Assembly (NCBI GenBank): GCA_024275775.1
Contig: JAJRYM010000059.1
Coordinates: forward strand, 1-16,469
Origin: Nitrospirota bacterium
GTDB lineage: Bacteria; Nitrospinota_A; UBA7883; JACRGQ01
Direction of reading: 5' to 3'
Length of the DNA: 16,469 bases
A program made the position numbers and the translations under genes. This document shows, one piece after another, positions 1-7,248 of this stretch. The notes under the pieces are model-generated. The model did not search any database and was not told the origin of the DNA. It saw nothing but the letters and a program-made list of their open reading frames with translations. Within the stretch, counting starts at the first letter, position 1; the number at the start of each line of letters is the position of its first letter.

Positions 1-104
1 CCTCCGCATCCCTGAAGAGCCAGCGTTCCCGGCACAAGGAGTGTAAAAGCCAGTACCATGTACATAGCCGGAATATTCAAGATGGAGTTTTTCAGATTGT
101 TCAT
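1..104 (-). CDS. Putative lipoprotein, N-terminal fragment (runs off the window)
   Basis: Only the first 34 codons are visible. The start is an ATG whose complement is at 102-104, preceded on the minus strand by a good Shine-Dalgarno stretch (AAAGGGGG, about 6 nt upstream). The peptide begins MNNLKNSILNIPAMYMVLAF, continues with a hydrophobic run, and reaches L30-Q31-G32-C33. That resembles a signal peptidase II lipobox, although Gln at -2 is not a common residue there. The inference is a lipid-anchored envelope protein with Cys33 as its mature N-terminus. The mature part is outside the window, so no function can be given. The gene lies downstream of the DUF433 gene on the same strand, 91 nt away. 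Confidence 0.6.
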   Translation of the reverse strand, partial: MNNLKNSILNIPAMYMVLAFTLLVPGTLALQGCG

Positions 105-195
105 GATTGCCCCCTTTGATGTTTTGTTTTCTGTACGGCTACCCTGATTTATTTTATTAATTTGAACGATGCCGGGCAAGCCGTAAAATCGCCTT

Positions 196-417
196 TTATT
201 TTGGCGGAAACCTGCTATCGATACTCTCTCTCGCAAGGGCGAAAATCGCTTCGAACGCCTCGGCTGTGACTACCGGATAGTTCTCCTTTATGTCCTCGAA
301 ACTCCACCCCTGCGATACAAGTTCGAGAAGGTAGTCCACCGTCAACTGAGTTCCTTTTATTACCGGCCTGCCGCCTTCAATCGAGGGGTTGCTCACAATC
401 TGCTCTTTCCAGTCCAT
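196..417 (-). CDS. DUF433 family protein (antitoxin-like), no partner visible
   Basis: A 73-aa protein with the DUF433 signature near its start: a NPSIEGGRPVIKGTQLTV segment (residues 10-27) followed by helices LLELVSQGWSFEDIKENYP (residues 30-48). Family members are usually 70-85 aa and are often encoded beside a DUF5615 PIN-like protein, giving a presumed toxin-antitoxin pair with DUF433 as the antitoxin. No such partner exists here: the downstream neighbour is the lipoprotein gene and the upstream neighbour is divergent. The ATG is supported by the family's usual N-terminus. There is no clear Shine-Dalgarno; instead a TTAATAT box ends about 6 nt before the ATG, so the message could be leaderless. 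A weak hairpin (CGCC/GGCG) overlaps the stop codon. Confidence 0.75.
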   Translation of the reverse strand: MDWKEQIVSNPSIEGGRPVIKGTQLTVDYLLELVSQGWSFEDIKENYPVVTAEAFEAIFALARESIDSRFPPK

Positions 418-475
418 GAGCCGATATTAACATGATGTTTTGCCTCGCGGGGCGGCGGGTTAGAATAGCCGAAGC

Positions 476-1099
476 ATGAGAATTTTTATTCCGCTTTCGT
501 TTTTTTCTCTGGCGTTCGCTCTTGTGGAGGCGGCCGTTGTGATTTATCTCAGGCAACTGTACTACCCGGAAGGGTTCTCTTTTCCTATGAAACCGATTCC
601 CGAAAACATCCTTTTTATGGAGATGATGCGCGAGGCGGCCACGATGGGTATTCTAATAAGCGTCGGCCTCATCGCGGGCAGGTCGGCCTGGCGGAAATTC
701 GCTTTTTTCATGTACTGTTTCGGCCTGTGGGATATCGGCTACTACCTCTGGCTAAAGCTGTTTATCGGCTGGCCGGCCTCTTTTTTTGAGCCGGACATTC
801 TTTTTCTTCTGCCGGTTGCCTGGTGGGGGCCGGTGCTCGCGCCGGTTATAGTGGCGATTTCTCTCTGCATGAGCGCCGTGCTGATAATCCGCCGAGTGGA
901 AAAAGGATGGAAGCCGCTTCTTAAAAAGCTCGATATTTTCTGGATTGCTCTCGGCGCGGGGATTATACTTTACACATTCATGGCGGACGCAAAAATAATC
1001 GAAGCAGGCATGGCGCCTCCACCATACCGGTGGCTACTGTTTGCCATAGGGGAGGGAATAGGCTTGACGGCTTTCGCTGGCCTACTGTTAAGACGATGA
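476..1099 (+). CDS. Conserved multi-pass membrane protein of unknown function
   Basis: A 207-aa hydrophobic protein with about six membrane segments, at roughly residues 4-25, 53-69, 75-98, 107-139 (one long or two short), 153-171 and 185-205. Notable conserved-looking patches are GLWDIGYYLWLKLFIGWP (residues 83-100) and a DILFLLPV...WWGPVLAPV stretch (residues 107-124). From memory these patches recur in a widespread uncharacterised membrane family, but I cannot assign a function. No charged catalytic motif is obvious. Its TGA overlaps the birA ATG (ATGA, 1096-1099), so the two are translationally coupled and probably head a three-gene operon. There is no clear Shine-Dalgarno. A TAGAAT box at 461-466 sits so close to the ATG that a leaderless or near-leaderless message is possible. 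Confidence 0.75.
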   Translation: MRIFIPLSFFSLAFALVEAAVVIYLRQLYYPEGFSFPMKPIPENILFMEMMREAATMGILISVGLIAGRSAWRKFAFFMYCFGLWDIGYYLWLKLFIGWPASFFEPDILFLLPVAWWGPVLAPVIVAISLCMSAVLIIRRVEKGWKPLLKKLDIFWIALGAGIILYTFMADAKIIEAGMAPPPYRWLLFAIGEGIGLTAFAGLLLRR

Positions 1100-1860
1100 A
1101 TACGACTTTAATAGGCGAACAACTTTCCACGAGGATAATCGGCCGGGATATTCTTTATCTTCCTGAAACCGATTCCACAAATTTTCACGCGGGCCGTCTT
1201 TTTCGCAACAACGAATTAAATCACGGCATGGTGATAATCGCCGGCAGACAGACGGCGGGGCGAGGCAGGCTTGAGCGGTCGTGGTATTCCGAGGGCTGTC
1301 TTACCATGACGGTGATACTGGAGATGAAACCGCAGACGGCGGGGCTTTCCGCCATAACCCTTACGGCGGGCGCGGCTTTGGCGCTCGGCCTGACGGAGCT
1401 TACAGGCACACCTTTCAGCGTTAAATACCCCAACGACATAATGTACGAAGGGAAAAAAATCGGCGGCATTCTTTCGGAACTAAAAACGAATGAAAAAAGT
1501 TTTATTCTGCTCGGCATCGGCGTCAACGTGGAGCAGGAAGTTTTCCCGGAGGATATTTCGGAAATAGCCGTCAGCCTGCGGCAGACCGGAACAGTTGCTT
1601 CAAAAGAAGATGTAGCGGCGGCATTGTTAAACCGGCTTGAACCGATGGTTGATCTTTTCATGGAAGGCGGTTTTTCGCGCGTGAGGCCTTTCTGGGTTGA
1701 CGTTAACTGCACGCTGGGAAAAACCCTCGAGATCAGCCAGCCTTCCGGAACCGTCAAAGGGAAGGCTATCAATATAGACGACGAGGGCGCTCTTATTCTG
1801 GAAACCGCCGACGGCGTTCAAAAGGTTTTGAGCGGCGATTTCACTATAACGGTCGATTGA
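1096..1860 (+). CDS. birA: Biotin--[acetyl-CoA-carboxylase] ligase, catalytic domain only
   Basis: A 254-aa protein, starting at the ATG that overlaps the stop of the gene upstream. An earlier in-frame ATG at 1030 lies inside the upstream gene and adds an unrelated 22-residue tail, so I rejected it. The family forms biotinyl-5'-AMP and transfers biotin to a lysine of biotin carboxyl carrier protein. Visible motifs are TDSTN (25-29), the glycine-rich biotinyl-AMP loop AGRGR with W63 (54-63), KYPND (110-114, usually KWPND), the catalytic-site lysine in KKIGGILSE (K121) and GIGVN (140-144). A C-terminal SH3-like domain follows (about 205-254). There is no N-terminal helix-turn-helix, so this is a monofunctional (class I) enzyme that should not act as the biotin-operon repressor. 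coaX begins 1 nt after its stop. Confidence 0.93.
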   Translation: MNTTLIGEQLSTRIIGRDILYLPETDSTNFHAGRLFRNNELNHGMVIIAGRQTAGRGRLERSWYSEGCLTMTVILEMKPQTAGLSAITLTAGAALALGLTELTGTPFSVKYPNDIMYEGKKIGGILSELKTNEKSFILLGIGVNVEQEVFPEDISEIAVSLRQTGTVASKEDVAAALLNRLEPMVDLFMEGGFSRVRPFWVDVNCTLGKTLEISQPSGTVKGKAINIDDEGALILETADGVQKVLSGDFTITVD

Positions 1861-1861
1861 A

Positions 1862-2629
1862 ATGCTGTTCGCCGTCGATATCGGAAACACAAATACTGTA
1901 GTAGGAATTTTTGAAGGGGAAACTCTTTCAAAAAAGTTTCGGCTGAATACGAATCTTCTCGATACGCCGGATGAAATATCGCTGAAAATATCGACCCTCC
2001 TGAAGGAACACGGCATTAAAAAGGAAGCGGTCGCAAAGGCCGCCGTCTGTTCGGTAGTGCCGCATATGACAGGCCATTATATTGAGCTTGCCGAAAATCT
2101 TTTTGGGGTTAACCCTGTGGTGGTAGGGCCCGGCGTGAAAACCGGCATAGCGATTCTTTACGACAATCCAAAGGAGGTTGGGGCGGATAGAATAGCGAAC
2201 GCCGTGGGAGGATACCGCCTTTTCGGAGGCCCGCTGATAATCGTAGATCTGGGCACGGCCATCACCTTCGATGCCATATCGGCCAAAGGGGAATACCTTG
2301 GCGGCGTGATAGCGCCCGGTATAGGTTCTTCCATGGCTTCCCTCTCGCAAAAGGCGGCGCAACTGCCTAGCATCGGCCTTAAAAAACCGGGGCGCGTTAT
2401 AGGAAGAAACACGATTGAAAGCATGCAGTCGGGCGCTGTGTACGGATTTGCCGGTATGATAGACGCCATAGTGCGGAAAATGAAATCGGAAATGGAAGGC
2501 GAGCCGAAAGTAATCGCCACCGGCGGGCAGAGCGCATGGCTGAAAGAGCTCGCGGAAACTGTTGAGCATCATCAGCCTGATTTAACCCTTCATGGTCTCC
2601 TTTCCATTCATGGACTGCAGGAAAAATAG
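1862..2629 (+). CDS. coaX: Type III pantothenate kinase
   Basis: A 255-aa protein of typical length for CoaX, which phosphorylates pantothenate with ATP in the first step of coenzyme A synthesis. It is an ASKHA-fold enzyme that needs a monovalent cation and is not feedback-inhibited by CoA. The N-terminal phosphate-binding motif DIGNTN is at residues 6-11, GADR at 107-110, the second phosphate motif DLGTAITFD at 129-137, GGVIAPG at 147-153, and the adenosine-side ATGG at 219-222. The ATG is one base beyond the birA stop, so the two are almost certainly co-transcribed; birA-coaX adjacency is common in bacteria. No terminator follows; the promoter of the next gene begins at its last base. Confidence 0.95.
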   Translation: MLFAVDIGNTNTVVGIFEGETLSKKFRLNTNLLDTPDEISLKISTLLKEHGIKKEAVAKAAVCSVVPHMTGHYIELAENLFGVNPVVVGPGVKTGIAILYDNPKEVGADRIANAVGGYRLFGGPLIIVDLGTAITFDAISAKGEYLGGVIAPGIGSSMASLSQKAAQLPSIGLKKPGRVIGRNTIESMQSGAVYGFAGMIDAIVRKMKSEMEGEPKVIATGGQSAWLKELAETVEHHQPDLTLHGLLSIHGLQEK

Positions 2630-2658
2630 TTTACAAACAAGGCTTGTGTTGGGATAAT
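2630..2658 (+). promoter_or_regulatory. Sigma70-type promoter for the HU gene
   Basis: TTTACA at 2630-2635 and GATAAT at 2653-2658 are separated by exactly 17 bp. Transcription would start near 2665 and leave a leader of about 50 nt before the HU ATG, with the Shine-Dalgarno TTAGGGGG at 2698-2705. This is motif reading only. Confidence 0.55.
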
Positions 2659-2713
2659 AGTTCGCAGTTATCGTAAATGGTTTGTTAACTAATAATCTTA
2701 GGGGGATTCTTTT

Positions 2714-3007
2714 ATGGCCAAAAAGCCGATGACCAAAAGTCAGATAATAGCTCATCTTGCCGATAACAACGGCCTCACAAAAAAGCAGAGCAAGGAAGTG
2801 CTTGAATGCCTGGTGGCCCTTGCTTACAAGGAAGCCAAAAACGGGTTCACTCTTCCGGGCCTCGGCAAGCTGGTGCTTGTGAAAAGGAAAGCAAGAAAAG
2901 GACGCAATCCGCAGACAGGTGAAACAATAAAAATACCTGCCCGCAAAGTGGTGAAATTCCGCATGGCGAAAGCGTGTAAAGACGCTGTACTGCCGCCCAA
3001 GAAATAA
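2714..3007 (+). CDS. HU/IHF-family DNA-binding protein
   Basis: A 97-aa basic protein of the bacterial HU/IHF fold, which binds and bends DNA as a dimer in the nucleoid. The N-terminal helical body includes MTKSQIIAHLADNNGLTKKQ (residues 6-25). The core FTLPGLGKLVLVKRKARKGR (45-64) leads into the beta-arm motif GRNPQTGE (63-70) and IKIPARKVVKFR (72-83), which is followed by a short C-terminal helix. The family's intercalating proline is P66 in RNP. The sequence is closer to HU than to a specific IHF subunit, so I give no hup symbol. The gene has its own promoter, a clear Shine-Dalgarno and a terminator, so it is monocistronic and probably strongly expressed. Confidence 0.93.
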   Translation: MAKKPMTKSQIIAHLADNNGLTKKQSKEVLECLVALAYKEAKNGFTLPGLGKLVLVKRKARKGRNPQTGETIKIPARKVVKFRMAKACKDAVLPPKK

Positions 3008-3024
3008 GTCGTAAAATTGTACGG

Positions 3025-3068
3025 CGCAGGCCGTCTCACTGAGGGGAGAGACAGCCTGCGTTTCTTTT
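3025..3068 (+). terminator. Rho-independent terminator of the HU gene
   Basis: A 13-bp stem with one mismatch joins CGCAGGCCGTCTC (3025-3037) to GAGACAGCCTGCG (3048-3060) around a 10-nt loop, followed at once by TTTCTTTT (3061-3068). It lies 17 nt after the HU stop codon. On the minus strand no T-run directly follows the stem, so it is probably one-directional. Confidence 0.9.
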
Positions 3069-3138
3069 AATGAAGCGGTGAAATATCCGCACAGCTATCC
3101 GGCCTGGGGGTAAACGGGGTTCAACATGGGGGGAAATT

Positions 3139-3212
3139 TGGCTGCCCCCCAAGGATTCGAACCTCGACAAACAGAACCAGAATCTGCCGTCCTACCATTA
3201 GACGAGGGGGCA
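3139..3212 (-). tRNA. tRNA-Gln (anticodon CTG)
   Basis: A 74-nt cloverleaf read on the minus strand. The acceptor stem is TGCCCCC (3212-3206) with GGGGGCA, discriminator G and an encoded CCA (3141-3139). The D stem is GTC/GAC with a TAATGGTAG loop. The anticodon stem GCAGA/TCTGT encloses the loop TTCTGGT, and the anticodon CTG is at 3180-3178, reading CAG. The T stem CGAGG/CCTTG encloses TTCGAAT. All stems pair, with one G-U each in the anticodon and T stems. A -10-like TATTAT lies about 33 nt upstream (complement of 3245-3250) and may be its promoter, though no matching -35 stands out. It sits downstream of ndk on the same strand. Confidence 0.95.
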
Positions 3213-3301
3213 ACAAAAAACGATTTCTTTGTTAGAAAAACAGGATAATAGCTAAGGCTTAATCCCGCAACCTTTTTCGCAAAAATATCACGCAATAACC
3301 A

Positions 3302-3324
3302 GCCGGCAGTGAGAAACCGCCGGC
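3302..3324 (-). terminator. Possible weak terminator after ndk
   Basis: On the minus strand GCCGGCGG pairs with CTGCCGGC (one G-U pair) around a 7-nt loop, starting 4 nt after the ndk stop. The following sequence, TGGTTATT, is only partly T-rich, so termination may be weak or Rho-assisted. Confidence 0.4.
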
Positions 3325-3328
3325 CTTT

Positions 3329-3745
3329 TCAGTATTCCAGCCTGTTGAAAAAGAAAGGCACCTCTCTGTGGGCGGACTCCGGCGAATCCGACCCGTGCAC
3401 CGAATTTTTCTCGATATCCACTGCAAGGTCTTTCCGGATTGTCCCTTCGGCCGCATCGGCGGGGTTGGTGGCTCCCATAAGTTCCCGCCAGTCGGCGATG
3501 CCGTTTTCCTTTTCAAGCGCGAAGGCTATTATCGGCCCCGAAGTCATGTATTCGCAAAGCGGGCTGAAAAAAGGTCTTGCTTCATGCTCCCTGTAAAAAG
3601 CTTCCGCCTGATGCCGGGTAAGCAGTAGCTGTTTCATGGCCAGAATCCTGAAACCTTTTTTCAGGATTCGGCCGATGATTTCTCCCTGCAAACCCCGTTC
3701 AACGGCGTCCGGTTTTATGAGCGCGAGTGTTTTCTCCACGCTCAT
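3329..3745 (-). CDS. ndk: Nucleoside diphosphate kinase
   Basis: A 138-aa protein of normal length for bacterial Ndk, which moves the gamma-phosphate from ATP to other NDPs through a phosphohistidine. KPDAV is at residues 11-15, and the active-site motif NSVHGSDS is at 114-121 with catalytic His117. The C-terminal E-x-x-FFF stretch is also family-typical. Its ATG overlaps the korB stop (ATGA, 3742-3745), which makes it the last gene of the sucCD-korAB operon. The placement makes biochemical sense: it can equilibrate the nucleoside triphosphate made by succinyl-CoA synthetase with the rest of the pool. Confidence 0.96.
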   Translation of the reverse strand: MSVEKTLALIKPDAVERGLQGEIIGRILKKGFRILAMKQLLLTRHQAEAFYREHEARPFFSPLCEYMTSGPIIAFALEKENGIADWRELMGATNPADAAEGTIRKDLAVDIEKNSVHGSDSPESAHREVPFFFNRLEY

Positions 3746-4614
3746 GGCCGGTGCGCGTCGATTATCTTATTGAGGTCGTAGTTCTTATCCGCTCCGACTT
3801 TCTTATTCATGGCGCGCAGATTTTCGATCAGAGTCGGTTTGCTCGCTTTGTAGAAAATGCCGGTGTAGGTTTTCCCCGCAGGCGGATTGAGCGCCTTGTC
3901 CAGCGCCTGCACGAGGTCGCCGTTATCGTGATCTTCCGGCAGTTCGGCCACCGAGTCCTTGTAGAAATCGAACGTATCAATTTTGTTGAACGTAAGGCAG
4001 GGCGAAATGATGTTCACATAGGAAAAGCCCTTGTGCTGTATCGCCTGTTTTACGATTTCGGCGGTCTGCTTCGGGTTTCCTGAAAAACATTGCGCCACGA
4101 AAGTTCCGCCGAACGTAAGAACGTATGCCAGGGGGTTGACCGAAGTTGTGTCCGGCGCTCCGTACGGCGTGGTCGTTGCAACGAAACCGGGGCTTGAAGT
4201 GGGCGATACCTGCCCCTTGGTAAGGCCGTATATGTGGTTGTCCATTACGACGTAGGTCAGGTCGGTATTTTTTCTTACAACGTGAGGCACATGGCCGCCG
4301 CCGATGGAGAAGCCATCGCCGTCGCCGCCGAATACCACAACCTCCAAATCGGGGTTGCCCAGCTTTATGCCGGCTCCAACCGGCAGGGAGCGCCCGTGCA
4401 GAGAGTGGAATCCGTAGGTTTTCAAAAAGTAGGGAAGCCTGCTTGAACATCCGATACCGGAAACCGCCACCGTGTTATTAATCGGAAGCTGAAGCTCGGC
4501 GAACGCTTTCTGTACGGAATTTAAAACGCCGTAGTCGCCGCAACCTGGGCACCATACGACTTTTACTTCGCTTCGGTAATCCTTGGCTTTTAGAGGGACT
4601 GTAGCTGTAGTCAT
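3742..4614 (-). CDS. korB: 2-oxoacid:ferredoxin oxidoreductase, beta subunit (probably 2-oxoglutarate)
   Basis: A 290-aa TPP-binding subunit. WCPGCG (21-26), C56 in GIGCSSR and C206 in SPC supply the four cysteines expected for the single [4Fe-4S] cluster of two-subunit enzymes. The TPP/Mg motif starts at GDGDGFSIGGGH (97-108) and continues through NHIYGLTKGQ (126-135). It pairs with the fused gamma-alpha subunit just upstream, with a 1-nt start/stop overlap (TGATG). The family oxidises a 2-oxoacid with CoA to the acyl-CoA, reducing ferredoxin, and can run in reverse as a CO2-fixing step. Assignment to 2-oxoglutarate rather than pyruvate rests mainly on the adjacent sucCD genes, so substrate specificity is inferred. 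Confidence 0.92.
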   Translation of the reverse strand: MTTATVPLKAKDYRSEVKVVWCPGCGDYGVLNSVQKAFAELQLPINNTVAVSGIGCSSRLPYFLKTYGFHSLHGRSLPVGAGIKLGNPDLEVVVFGGDGDGFSIGGGHVPHVVRKNTDLTYVVMDNHIYGLTKGQVSPTSSPGFVATTTPYGAPDTTSVNPLAYVLTFGGTFVAQCFSGNPKQTAEIVKQAIQHKGFSYVNIISPCLTFNKIDTFDFYKDSVAELPEDHDNGDLVQALDKALNPPAGKTYTGIFYKASKPTLIENLRAMNKKVGADKNYDLNKIIDAHRP

Positions 4615-6338
4615 CAGATAACCTCCTTTATCTTTTCGAATAGCTCATCGGGGGTTATGGGGAGCCCGCCGTAAACGTTGTATTGAATGAGGTGCAGGTC
4701 GGTTTTAGAGCGGATAATCTCCGCCAACTGCCCCTGCTTGTTTATTTCCGGCACCAGAATCTTTTTGCATCCTGATGCAAATTCCGTAATCGCTTTTACC
4801 GGCACGGGCCAGACCAGCTTCGGGTGAAGGGCTTTTACTTTCATCCCTGCGGCGATTGCCATATCCACAGACTCTCGCACAGTTCCGAGGGTGGAACCCC
4901 AGCTTATCAAACCGAGGTCGGCTTCTCCGTCTCCCTGAACTTCAATCGGCGGAAGCTCATCTTCGATGTTCTCCAGTTTCCTGAACCGTTTATCGCTCAT
5001 CGAGACATGAAGTTCCGGCGTGTAACCTGGCGCGGACGTTTCAAAATGTTCCAGCCCGGTGGCGATATAGGCGCCGTCGGCATCGCCGGGGTGAGACATG
5101 GCGCTTATGCCGGATTCGTTCAGTTCGTACCTCTTGTACGGGCCGTCGCCGTTAGGCGCGTACCGCTTTCTATCGATTATTTCGTAGCTATTCGGGTCCG
5201 GCGCTTGTATCGATTCTGTTCTGTTTCCGAGCGAACCGTCGGTAAGAACAAGAACCGGCACCTGATATTTTTCCGCGAGGTTGAACGCCTGAACCATGAT
5301 GTCGATTACGTCCGGCACGTTTTCCGGCGAAAGAACGATGCGGGGCGCGTCGCCGTGCCCGCCGTGCGCCGCCATGAAGAGATCGGACTGTTCATGCTTG
5401 GTCGGCAGGCCGGTTGAAGGGCCGCCGCGCTGAACATCCACTACTACGCATGGAATTTCCGCCATCGACGCGTAGCCAAGAAACTCCTGCATCAGCGAAA
5501 GGCCCGGCCCGGAGGTCGATGTCATCGCTTTCTGTCCGGCAAAAGCCGCGCCGATGACGTTGGCGATCGACGCTATTTCATCCTCGGCCTGAACAAGAGT
5601 GCCGTCCAGTTTCGGCAGGTATTTGGACATGAATATCGCCACTTCGGTAGCGGGCGTTATCGGGTAACAGCTGAGGAACCGGCATCCGGCTATCAGCGCT
5701 CCCAAGCCGGCGGCGTTGTTGCCGGAGATTATGATTACGTCTTTATCGGCCCTTTCAGCCTTGCCCATTTTGAAGGGGTCGGTTTTTTTATGGTTTTCCC
5801 GAACGTATTTCGCGCCGGCTTCGATGGCGTTAAGGTTGATGCCGACAACCTTTTCTCCTTTTTTGCCGAACTTGCTGTGAATAGTATCCCGCACCGATTC
5901 GGACGATATGTCGAAAAGCTCCGAAAGCGCGCCCAGCGCCACCATGTTCTTGGCGCGGTACATCTCCAGCTCCTTTTTAGCTATCTGGGACATCGGCAGG
6001 TTGTAGCAGGTTACGCCGTCTATGTTCACTTCTTCCTTGATGTCGCCGCCCGGATAGTCGTAAACAAGCACGGTTCCCGGCTTGAGCGCCGAGCGGTTTT
6101 TATCAAGAGCCTCCTGATTGAAGGCGCACATTACGTCGAAGCCGGAACCTTCCGATTTAATCTCATCCGTCGAAAAACGGATCTGGTACATTGCGTACCC
6201 GCCCCGGATTTCGGCTGGAAATGTTTTGAACGTCAGAATATTCAAACCCGACCTTGCGGCGGCCTGCGCCACCATATCGCCGGAGCTTATGATGCCTTCG
6301 CCTCCTTCTCCGCCGATCCTAATTATCAAATCGCTCAT
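4614..6338 (-). CDS. korA: 2-oxoacid:ferredoxin oxidoreductase, fused gamma-alpha subunit (probably 2-oxoglutarate)
   Basis: A 574-aa fusion. Residues 1 to about 190 form the gamma domain, with the motif IRIGGEGGEGIISSGD (6-21) and AEIRGGYAMYQIRFS (42-56). From about residue 198 to the end is the alpha domain, with CYPITPATE, EDEIASIANVIGAAFAG, STSGPGLSLMQE, and a RGGPSTGLPTKHEQSDL segment that contacts TPP and CoA in relatives. The two-subunit (KorAB) arrangement lacks the separate ferredoxin-like delta subunit, and none is encoded nearby, so an external ferredoxin is needed. The ATG has an excellent Shine-Dalgarno (AAGGAGG). It lies 40 nt after sucD and overlaps korB by 1 nt. Confidence 0.93.
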   Translation of the reverse strand: MSDLIIRIGGEGGEGIISSGDMVAQAAARSGLNILTFKTFPAEIRGGYAMYQIRFSTDEIKSEGSGFDVMCAFNQEALDKNRSALKPGTVLVYDYPGGDIKEEVNIDGVTCYNLPMSQIAKKELEMYRAKNMVALGALSELFDISSESVRDTIHSKFGKKGEKVVGINLNAIEAGAKYVRENHKKTDPFKMGKAERADKDVIIISGNNAAGLGALIAGCRFLSCYPITPATEVAIFMSKYLPKLDGTLVQAEDEIASIANVIGAAFAGQKAMTSTSGPGLSLMQEFLGYASMAEIPCVVVDVQRGGPSTGLPTKHEQSDLFMAAHGGHGDAPRIVLSPENVPDVIDIMVQAFNLAEKYQVPVLVLTDGSLGNRTESIQAPDPNSYEIIDRKRYAPNGDGPYKRYELNESGISAMSHPGDADGAYIATGLEHFETSAPGYTPELHVSMSDKRFRKLENIEDELPPIEVQGDGEADLGLISWGSTLGTVRESVDMAIAAGMKVKALHPKLVWPVPVKAITEFASGCKKILVPEINKQGQLAEIIRSKTDLHLIQYNVYGGLPITPDELFEKIKEVI

Positions 6339-6378
6339 TTATGTTTCCTCCTTATGTTCTTTCTGCCACAAAATGATG

Positions 6379-7245
6379 TTACATCACTTTTTTTACGGTT
6401 TCTCCTATATCGGCCGGGCTTTCGCAAACGTGAATACCGGCTTCCCGCATCGCTTTCATCTTGTCCGCGGCGGTTCCCTTGCCTCCGGAGATAATAGCTC
6501 CGGCGTGTCCCATTCTTCGTCCCGGCGGAGCTGTCTGTCCGGCGATGAACCCGACCACAGGTTTCTTTACGTTTTCCTTAATATACTCCGCGGTGGTTTC
6601 TTCTTCCGTTCCGCCTATCTCGCCTATCATTACGATAGCTTCCGTCTGCGGGTCGTCGTTAAAAAGTTTTACGGCGTCCATGAATGTAGTGCCGTGCACC
6701 GGGTCGCCTCCGATGCCGATGCAGGTGGATTGGCCTATGCCGAGCGCCGTCAACTGCCCCACCGCTTCGTAGGTGAGCGTGCCGGAGCGGGATACCACCC
6801 CAACCGGGCCCGGTTTATGGATATGTCCCGGCATGATTCCTATTTTCGCTTGGCCGGGGGTTATTACGCCGGGGCAGTTCGGGCCGATAAGCCTGCATCC
6901 GCAATCCCCGACGACTCTCCAGACCTTTACCATGTCGTGCACCGGTATTCCTTCCGTGATGCAGACGATAAGCTCTATTCCGGCGTCTGCCGCTTCTAGT
7001 ATGGCGTCTGCGGCGAAAGGAGGCGGGACGAAAATCATCGTGGCGTTCGCGCCGGTATCGGCTTTCGCTTCCCTTACGGTGTTCCATACCTTGAAACCGT
7101 CCGTTTCCTGCCCGCCTTTGCCGGGCGTTACGCCGCCGACCACGTTCGTGCCGTATTCCCGGCATCCGGTGGCGTGAAAAAGTCCTTCCTTGCCGGTTAT
7201 TCCCTGCACAAGAAGTTTCGTATCGCTGTTTACAAGAACGCTCAT
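6379..7245 (-). CDS. sucD: Succinyl-CoA synthetase, alpha subunit
   Basis: A 288-aa protein, the usual length. The N-terminal CoA-binding Rossmann domain shows a GITGKEG...[16 protein letters not shown] stretch at 15-39. The catalytic phosphohistidine is His247 within [15 protein letters not shown], matching His246 of the E. coli enzyme. The alpha2beta2 complex with SucC interconverts succinyl-CoA plus NDP/Pi with succinate, NTP and CoA. The start codon lies 3 nt after the sucC stop. Confidence 0.96.
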   Translation of the reverse strand: MSVLVNSDTKLLVQGITGKEGLFHATGCREYGTNVVGGVTPGKGGQETDGFKVWNTVREAKADTGANATMIFVPPPFAADAILEAADAGIELIVCITEGIPVHDMVKVWRVVGDCGCRLIGPNCPGVITPGQAKIGIMPGHIHKPGPVGVVSRSGTLTYEAVGQLTALGIGQSTCIGIGGDPVHGTTFMDAVKLFNDDPQTEAIVMIGEIGGTEEETTAEYIKENVKKPVVGFIAGQTAPPGRRMGHAGAIISGGKGTAADKMKAMREAGIHVCESPADIGETVKKVM

Positions 7246-7248
7246 GAC

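Noticed and set aside
1030..1095. Longer birA reading from an upstream ATG
   Set aside because: The extra 22 residues lie inside the membrane-protein gene and look like shadow peptide. The ATG at 1096 overlaps the upstream stop and fits the family N-terminus.
1928..2572. 214-aa minus-strand open frame inside coaX
   Set aside because: It is antisense to a complete coaX with all motifs, and its peptide shows no family features.
2630..2713. Riboswitch or leader RNA before the HU gene
   Set aside because: The leader is only about 50 nt and has no recognisable aptamer pairing; an ordinary promoter and Shine-Dalgarno explain it.
3095..3295. 66-aa minus-strand open frame covering the tRNA
   Set aside because: It reads straight through a perfect tRNA-Gln cloverleaf, so it is not a protein gene.
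6118..6999. 293-aa plus-strand open frame across korA and sucD
   Set aside because: It lies antisense to two confirmed genes and spans their boundary. No motif or Shine-Dalgarno supports it.
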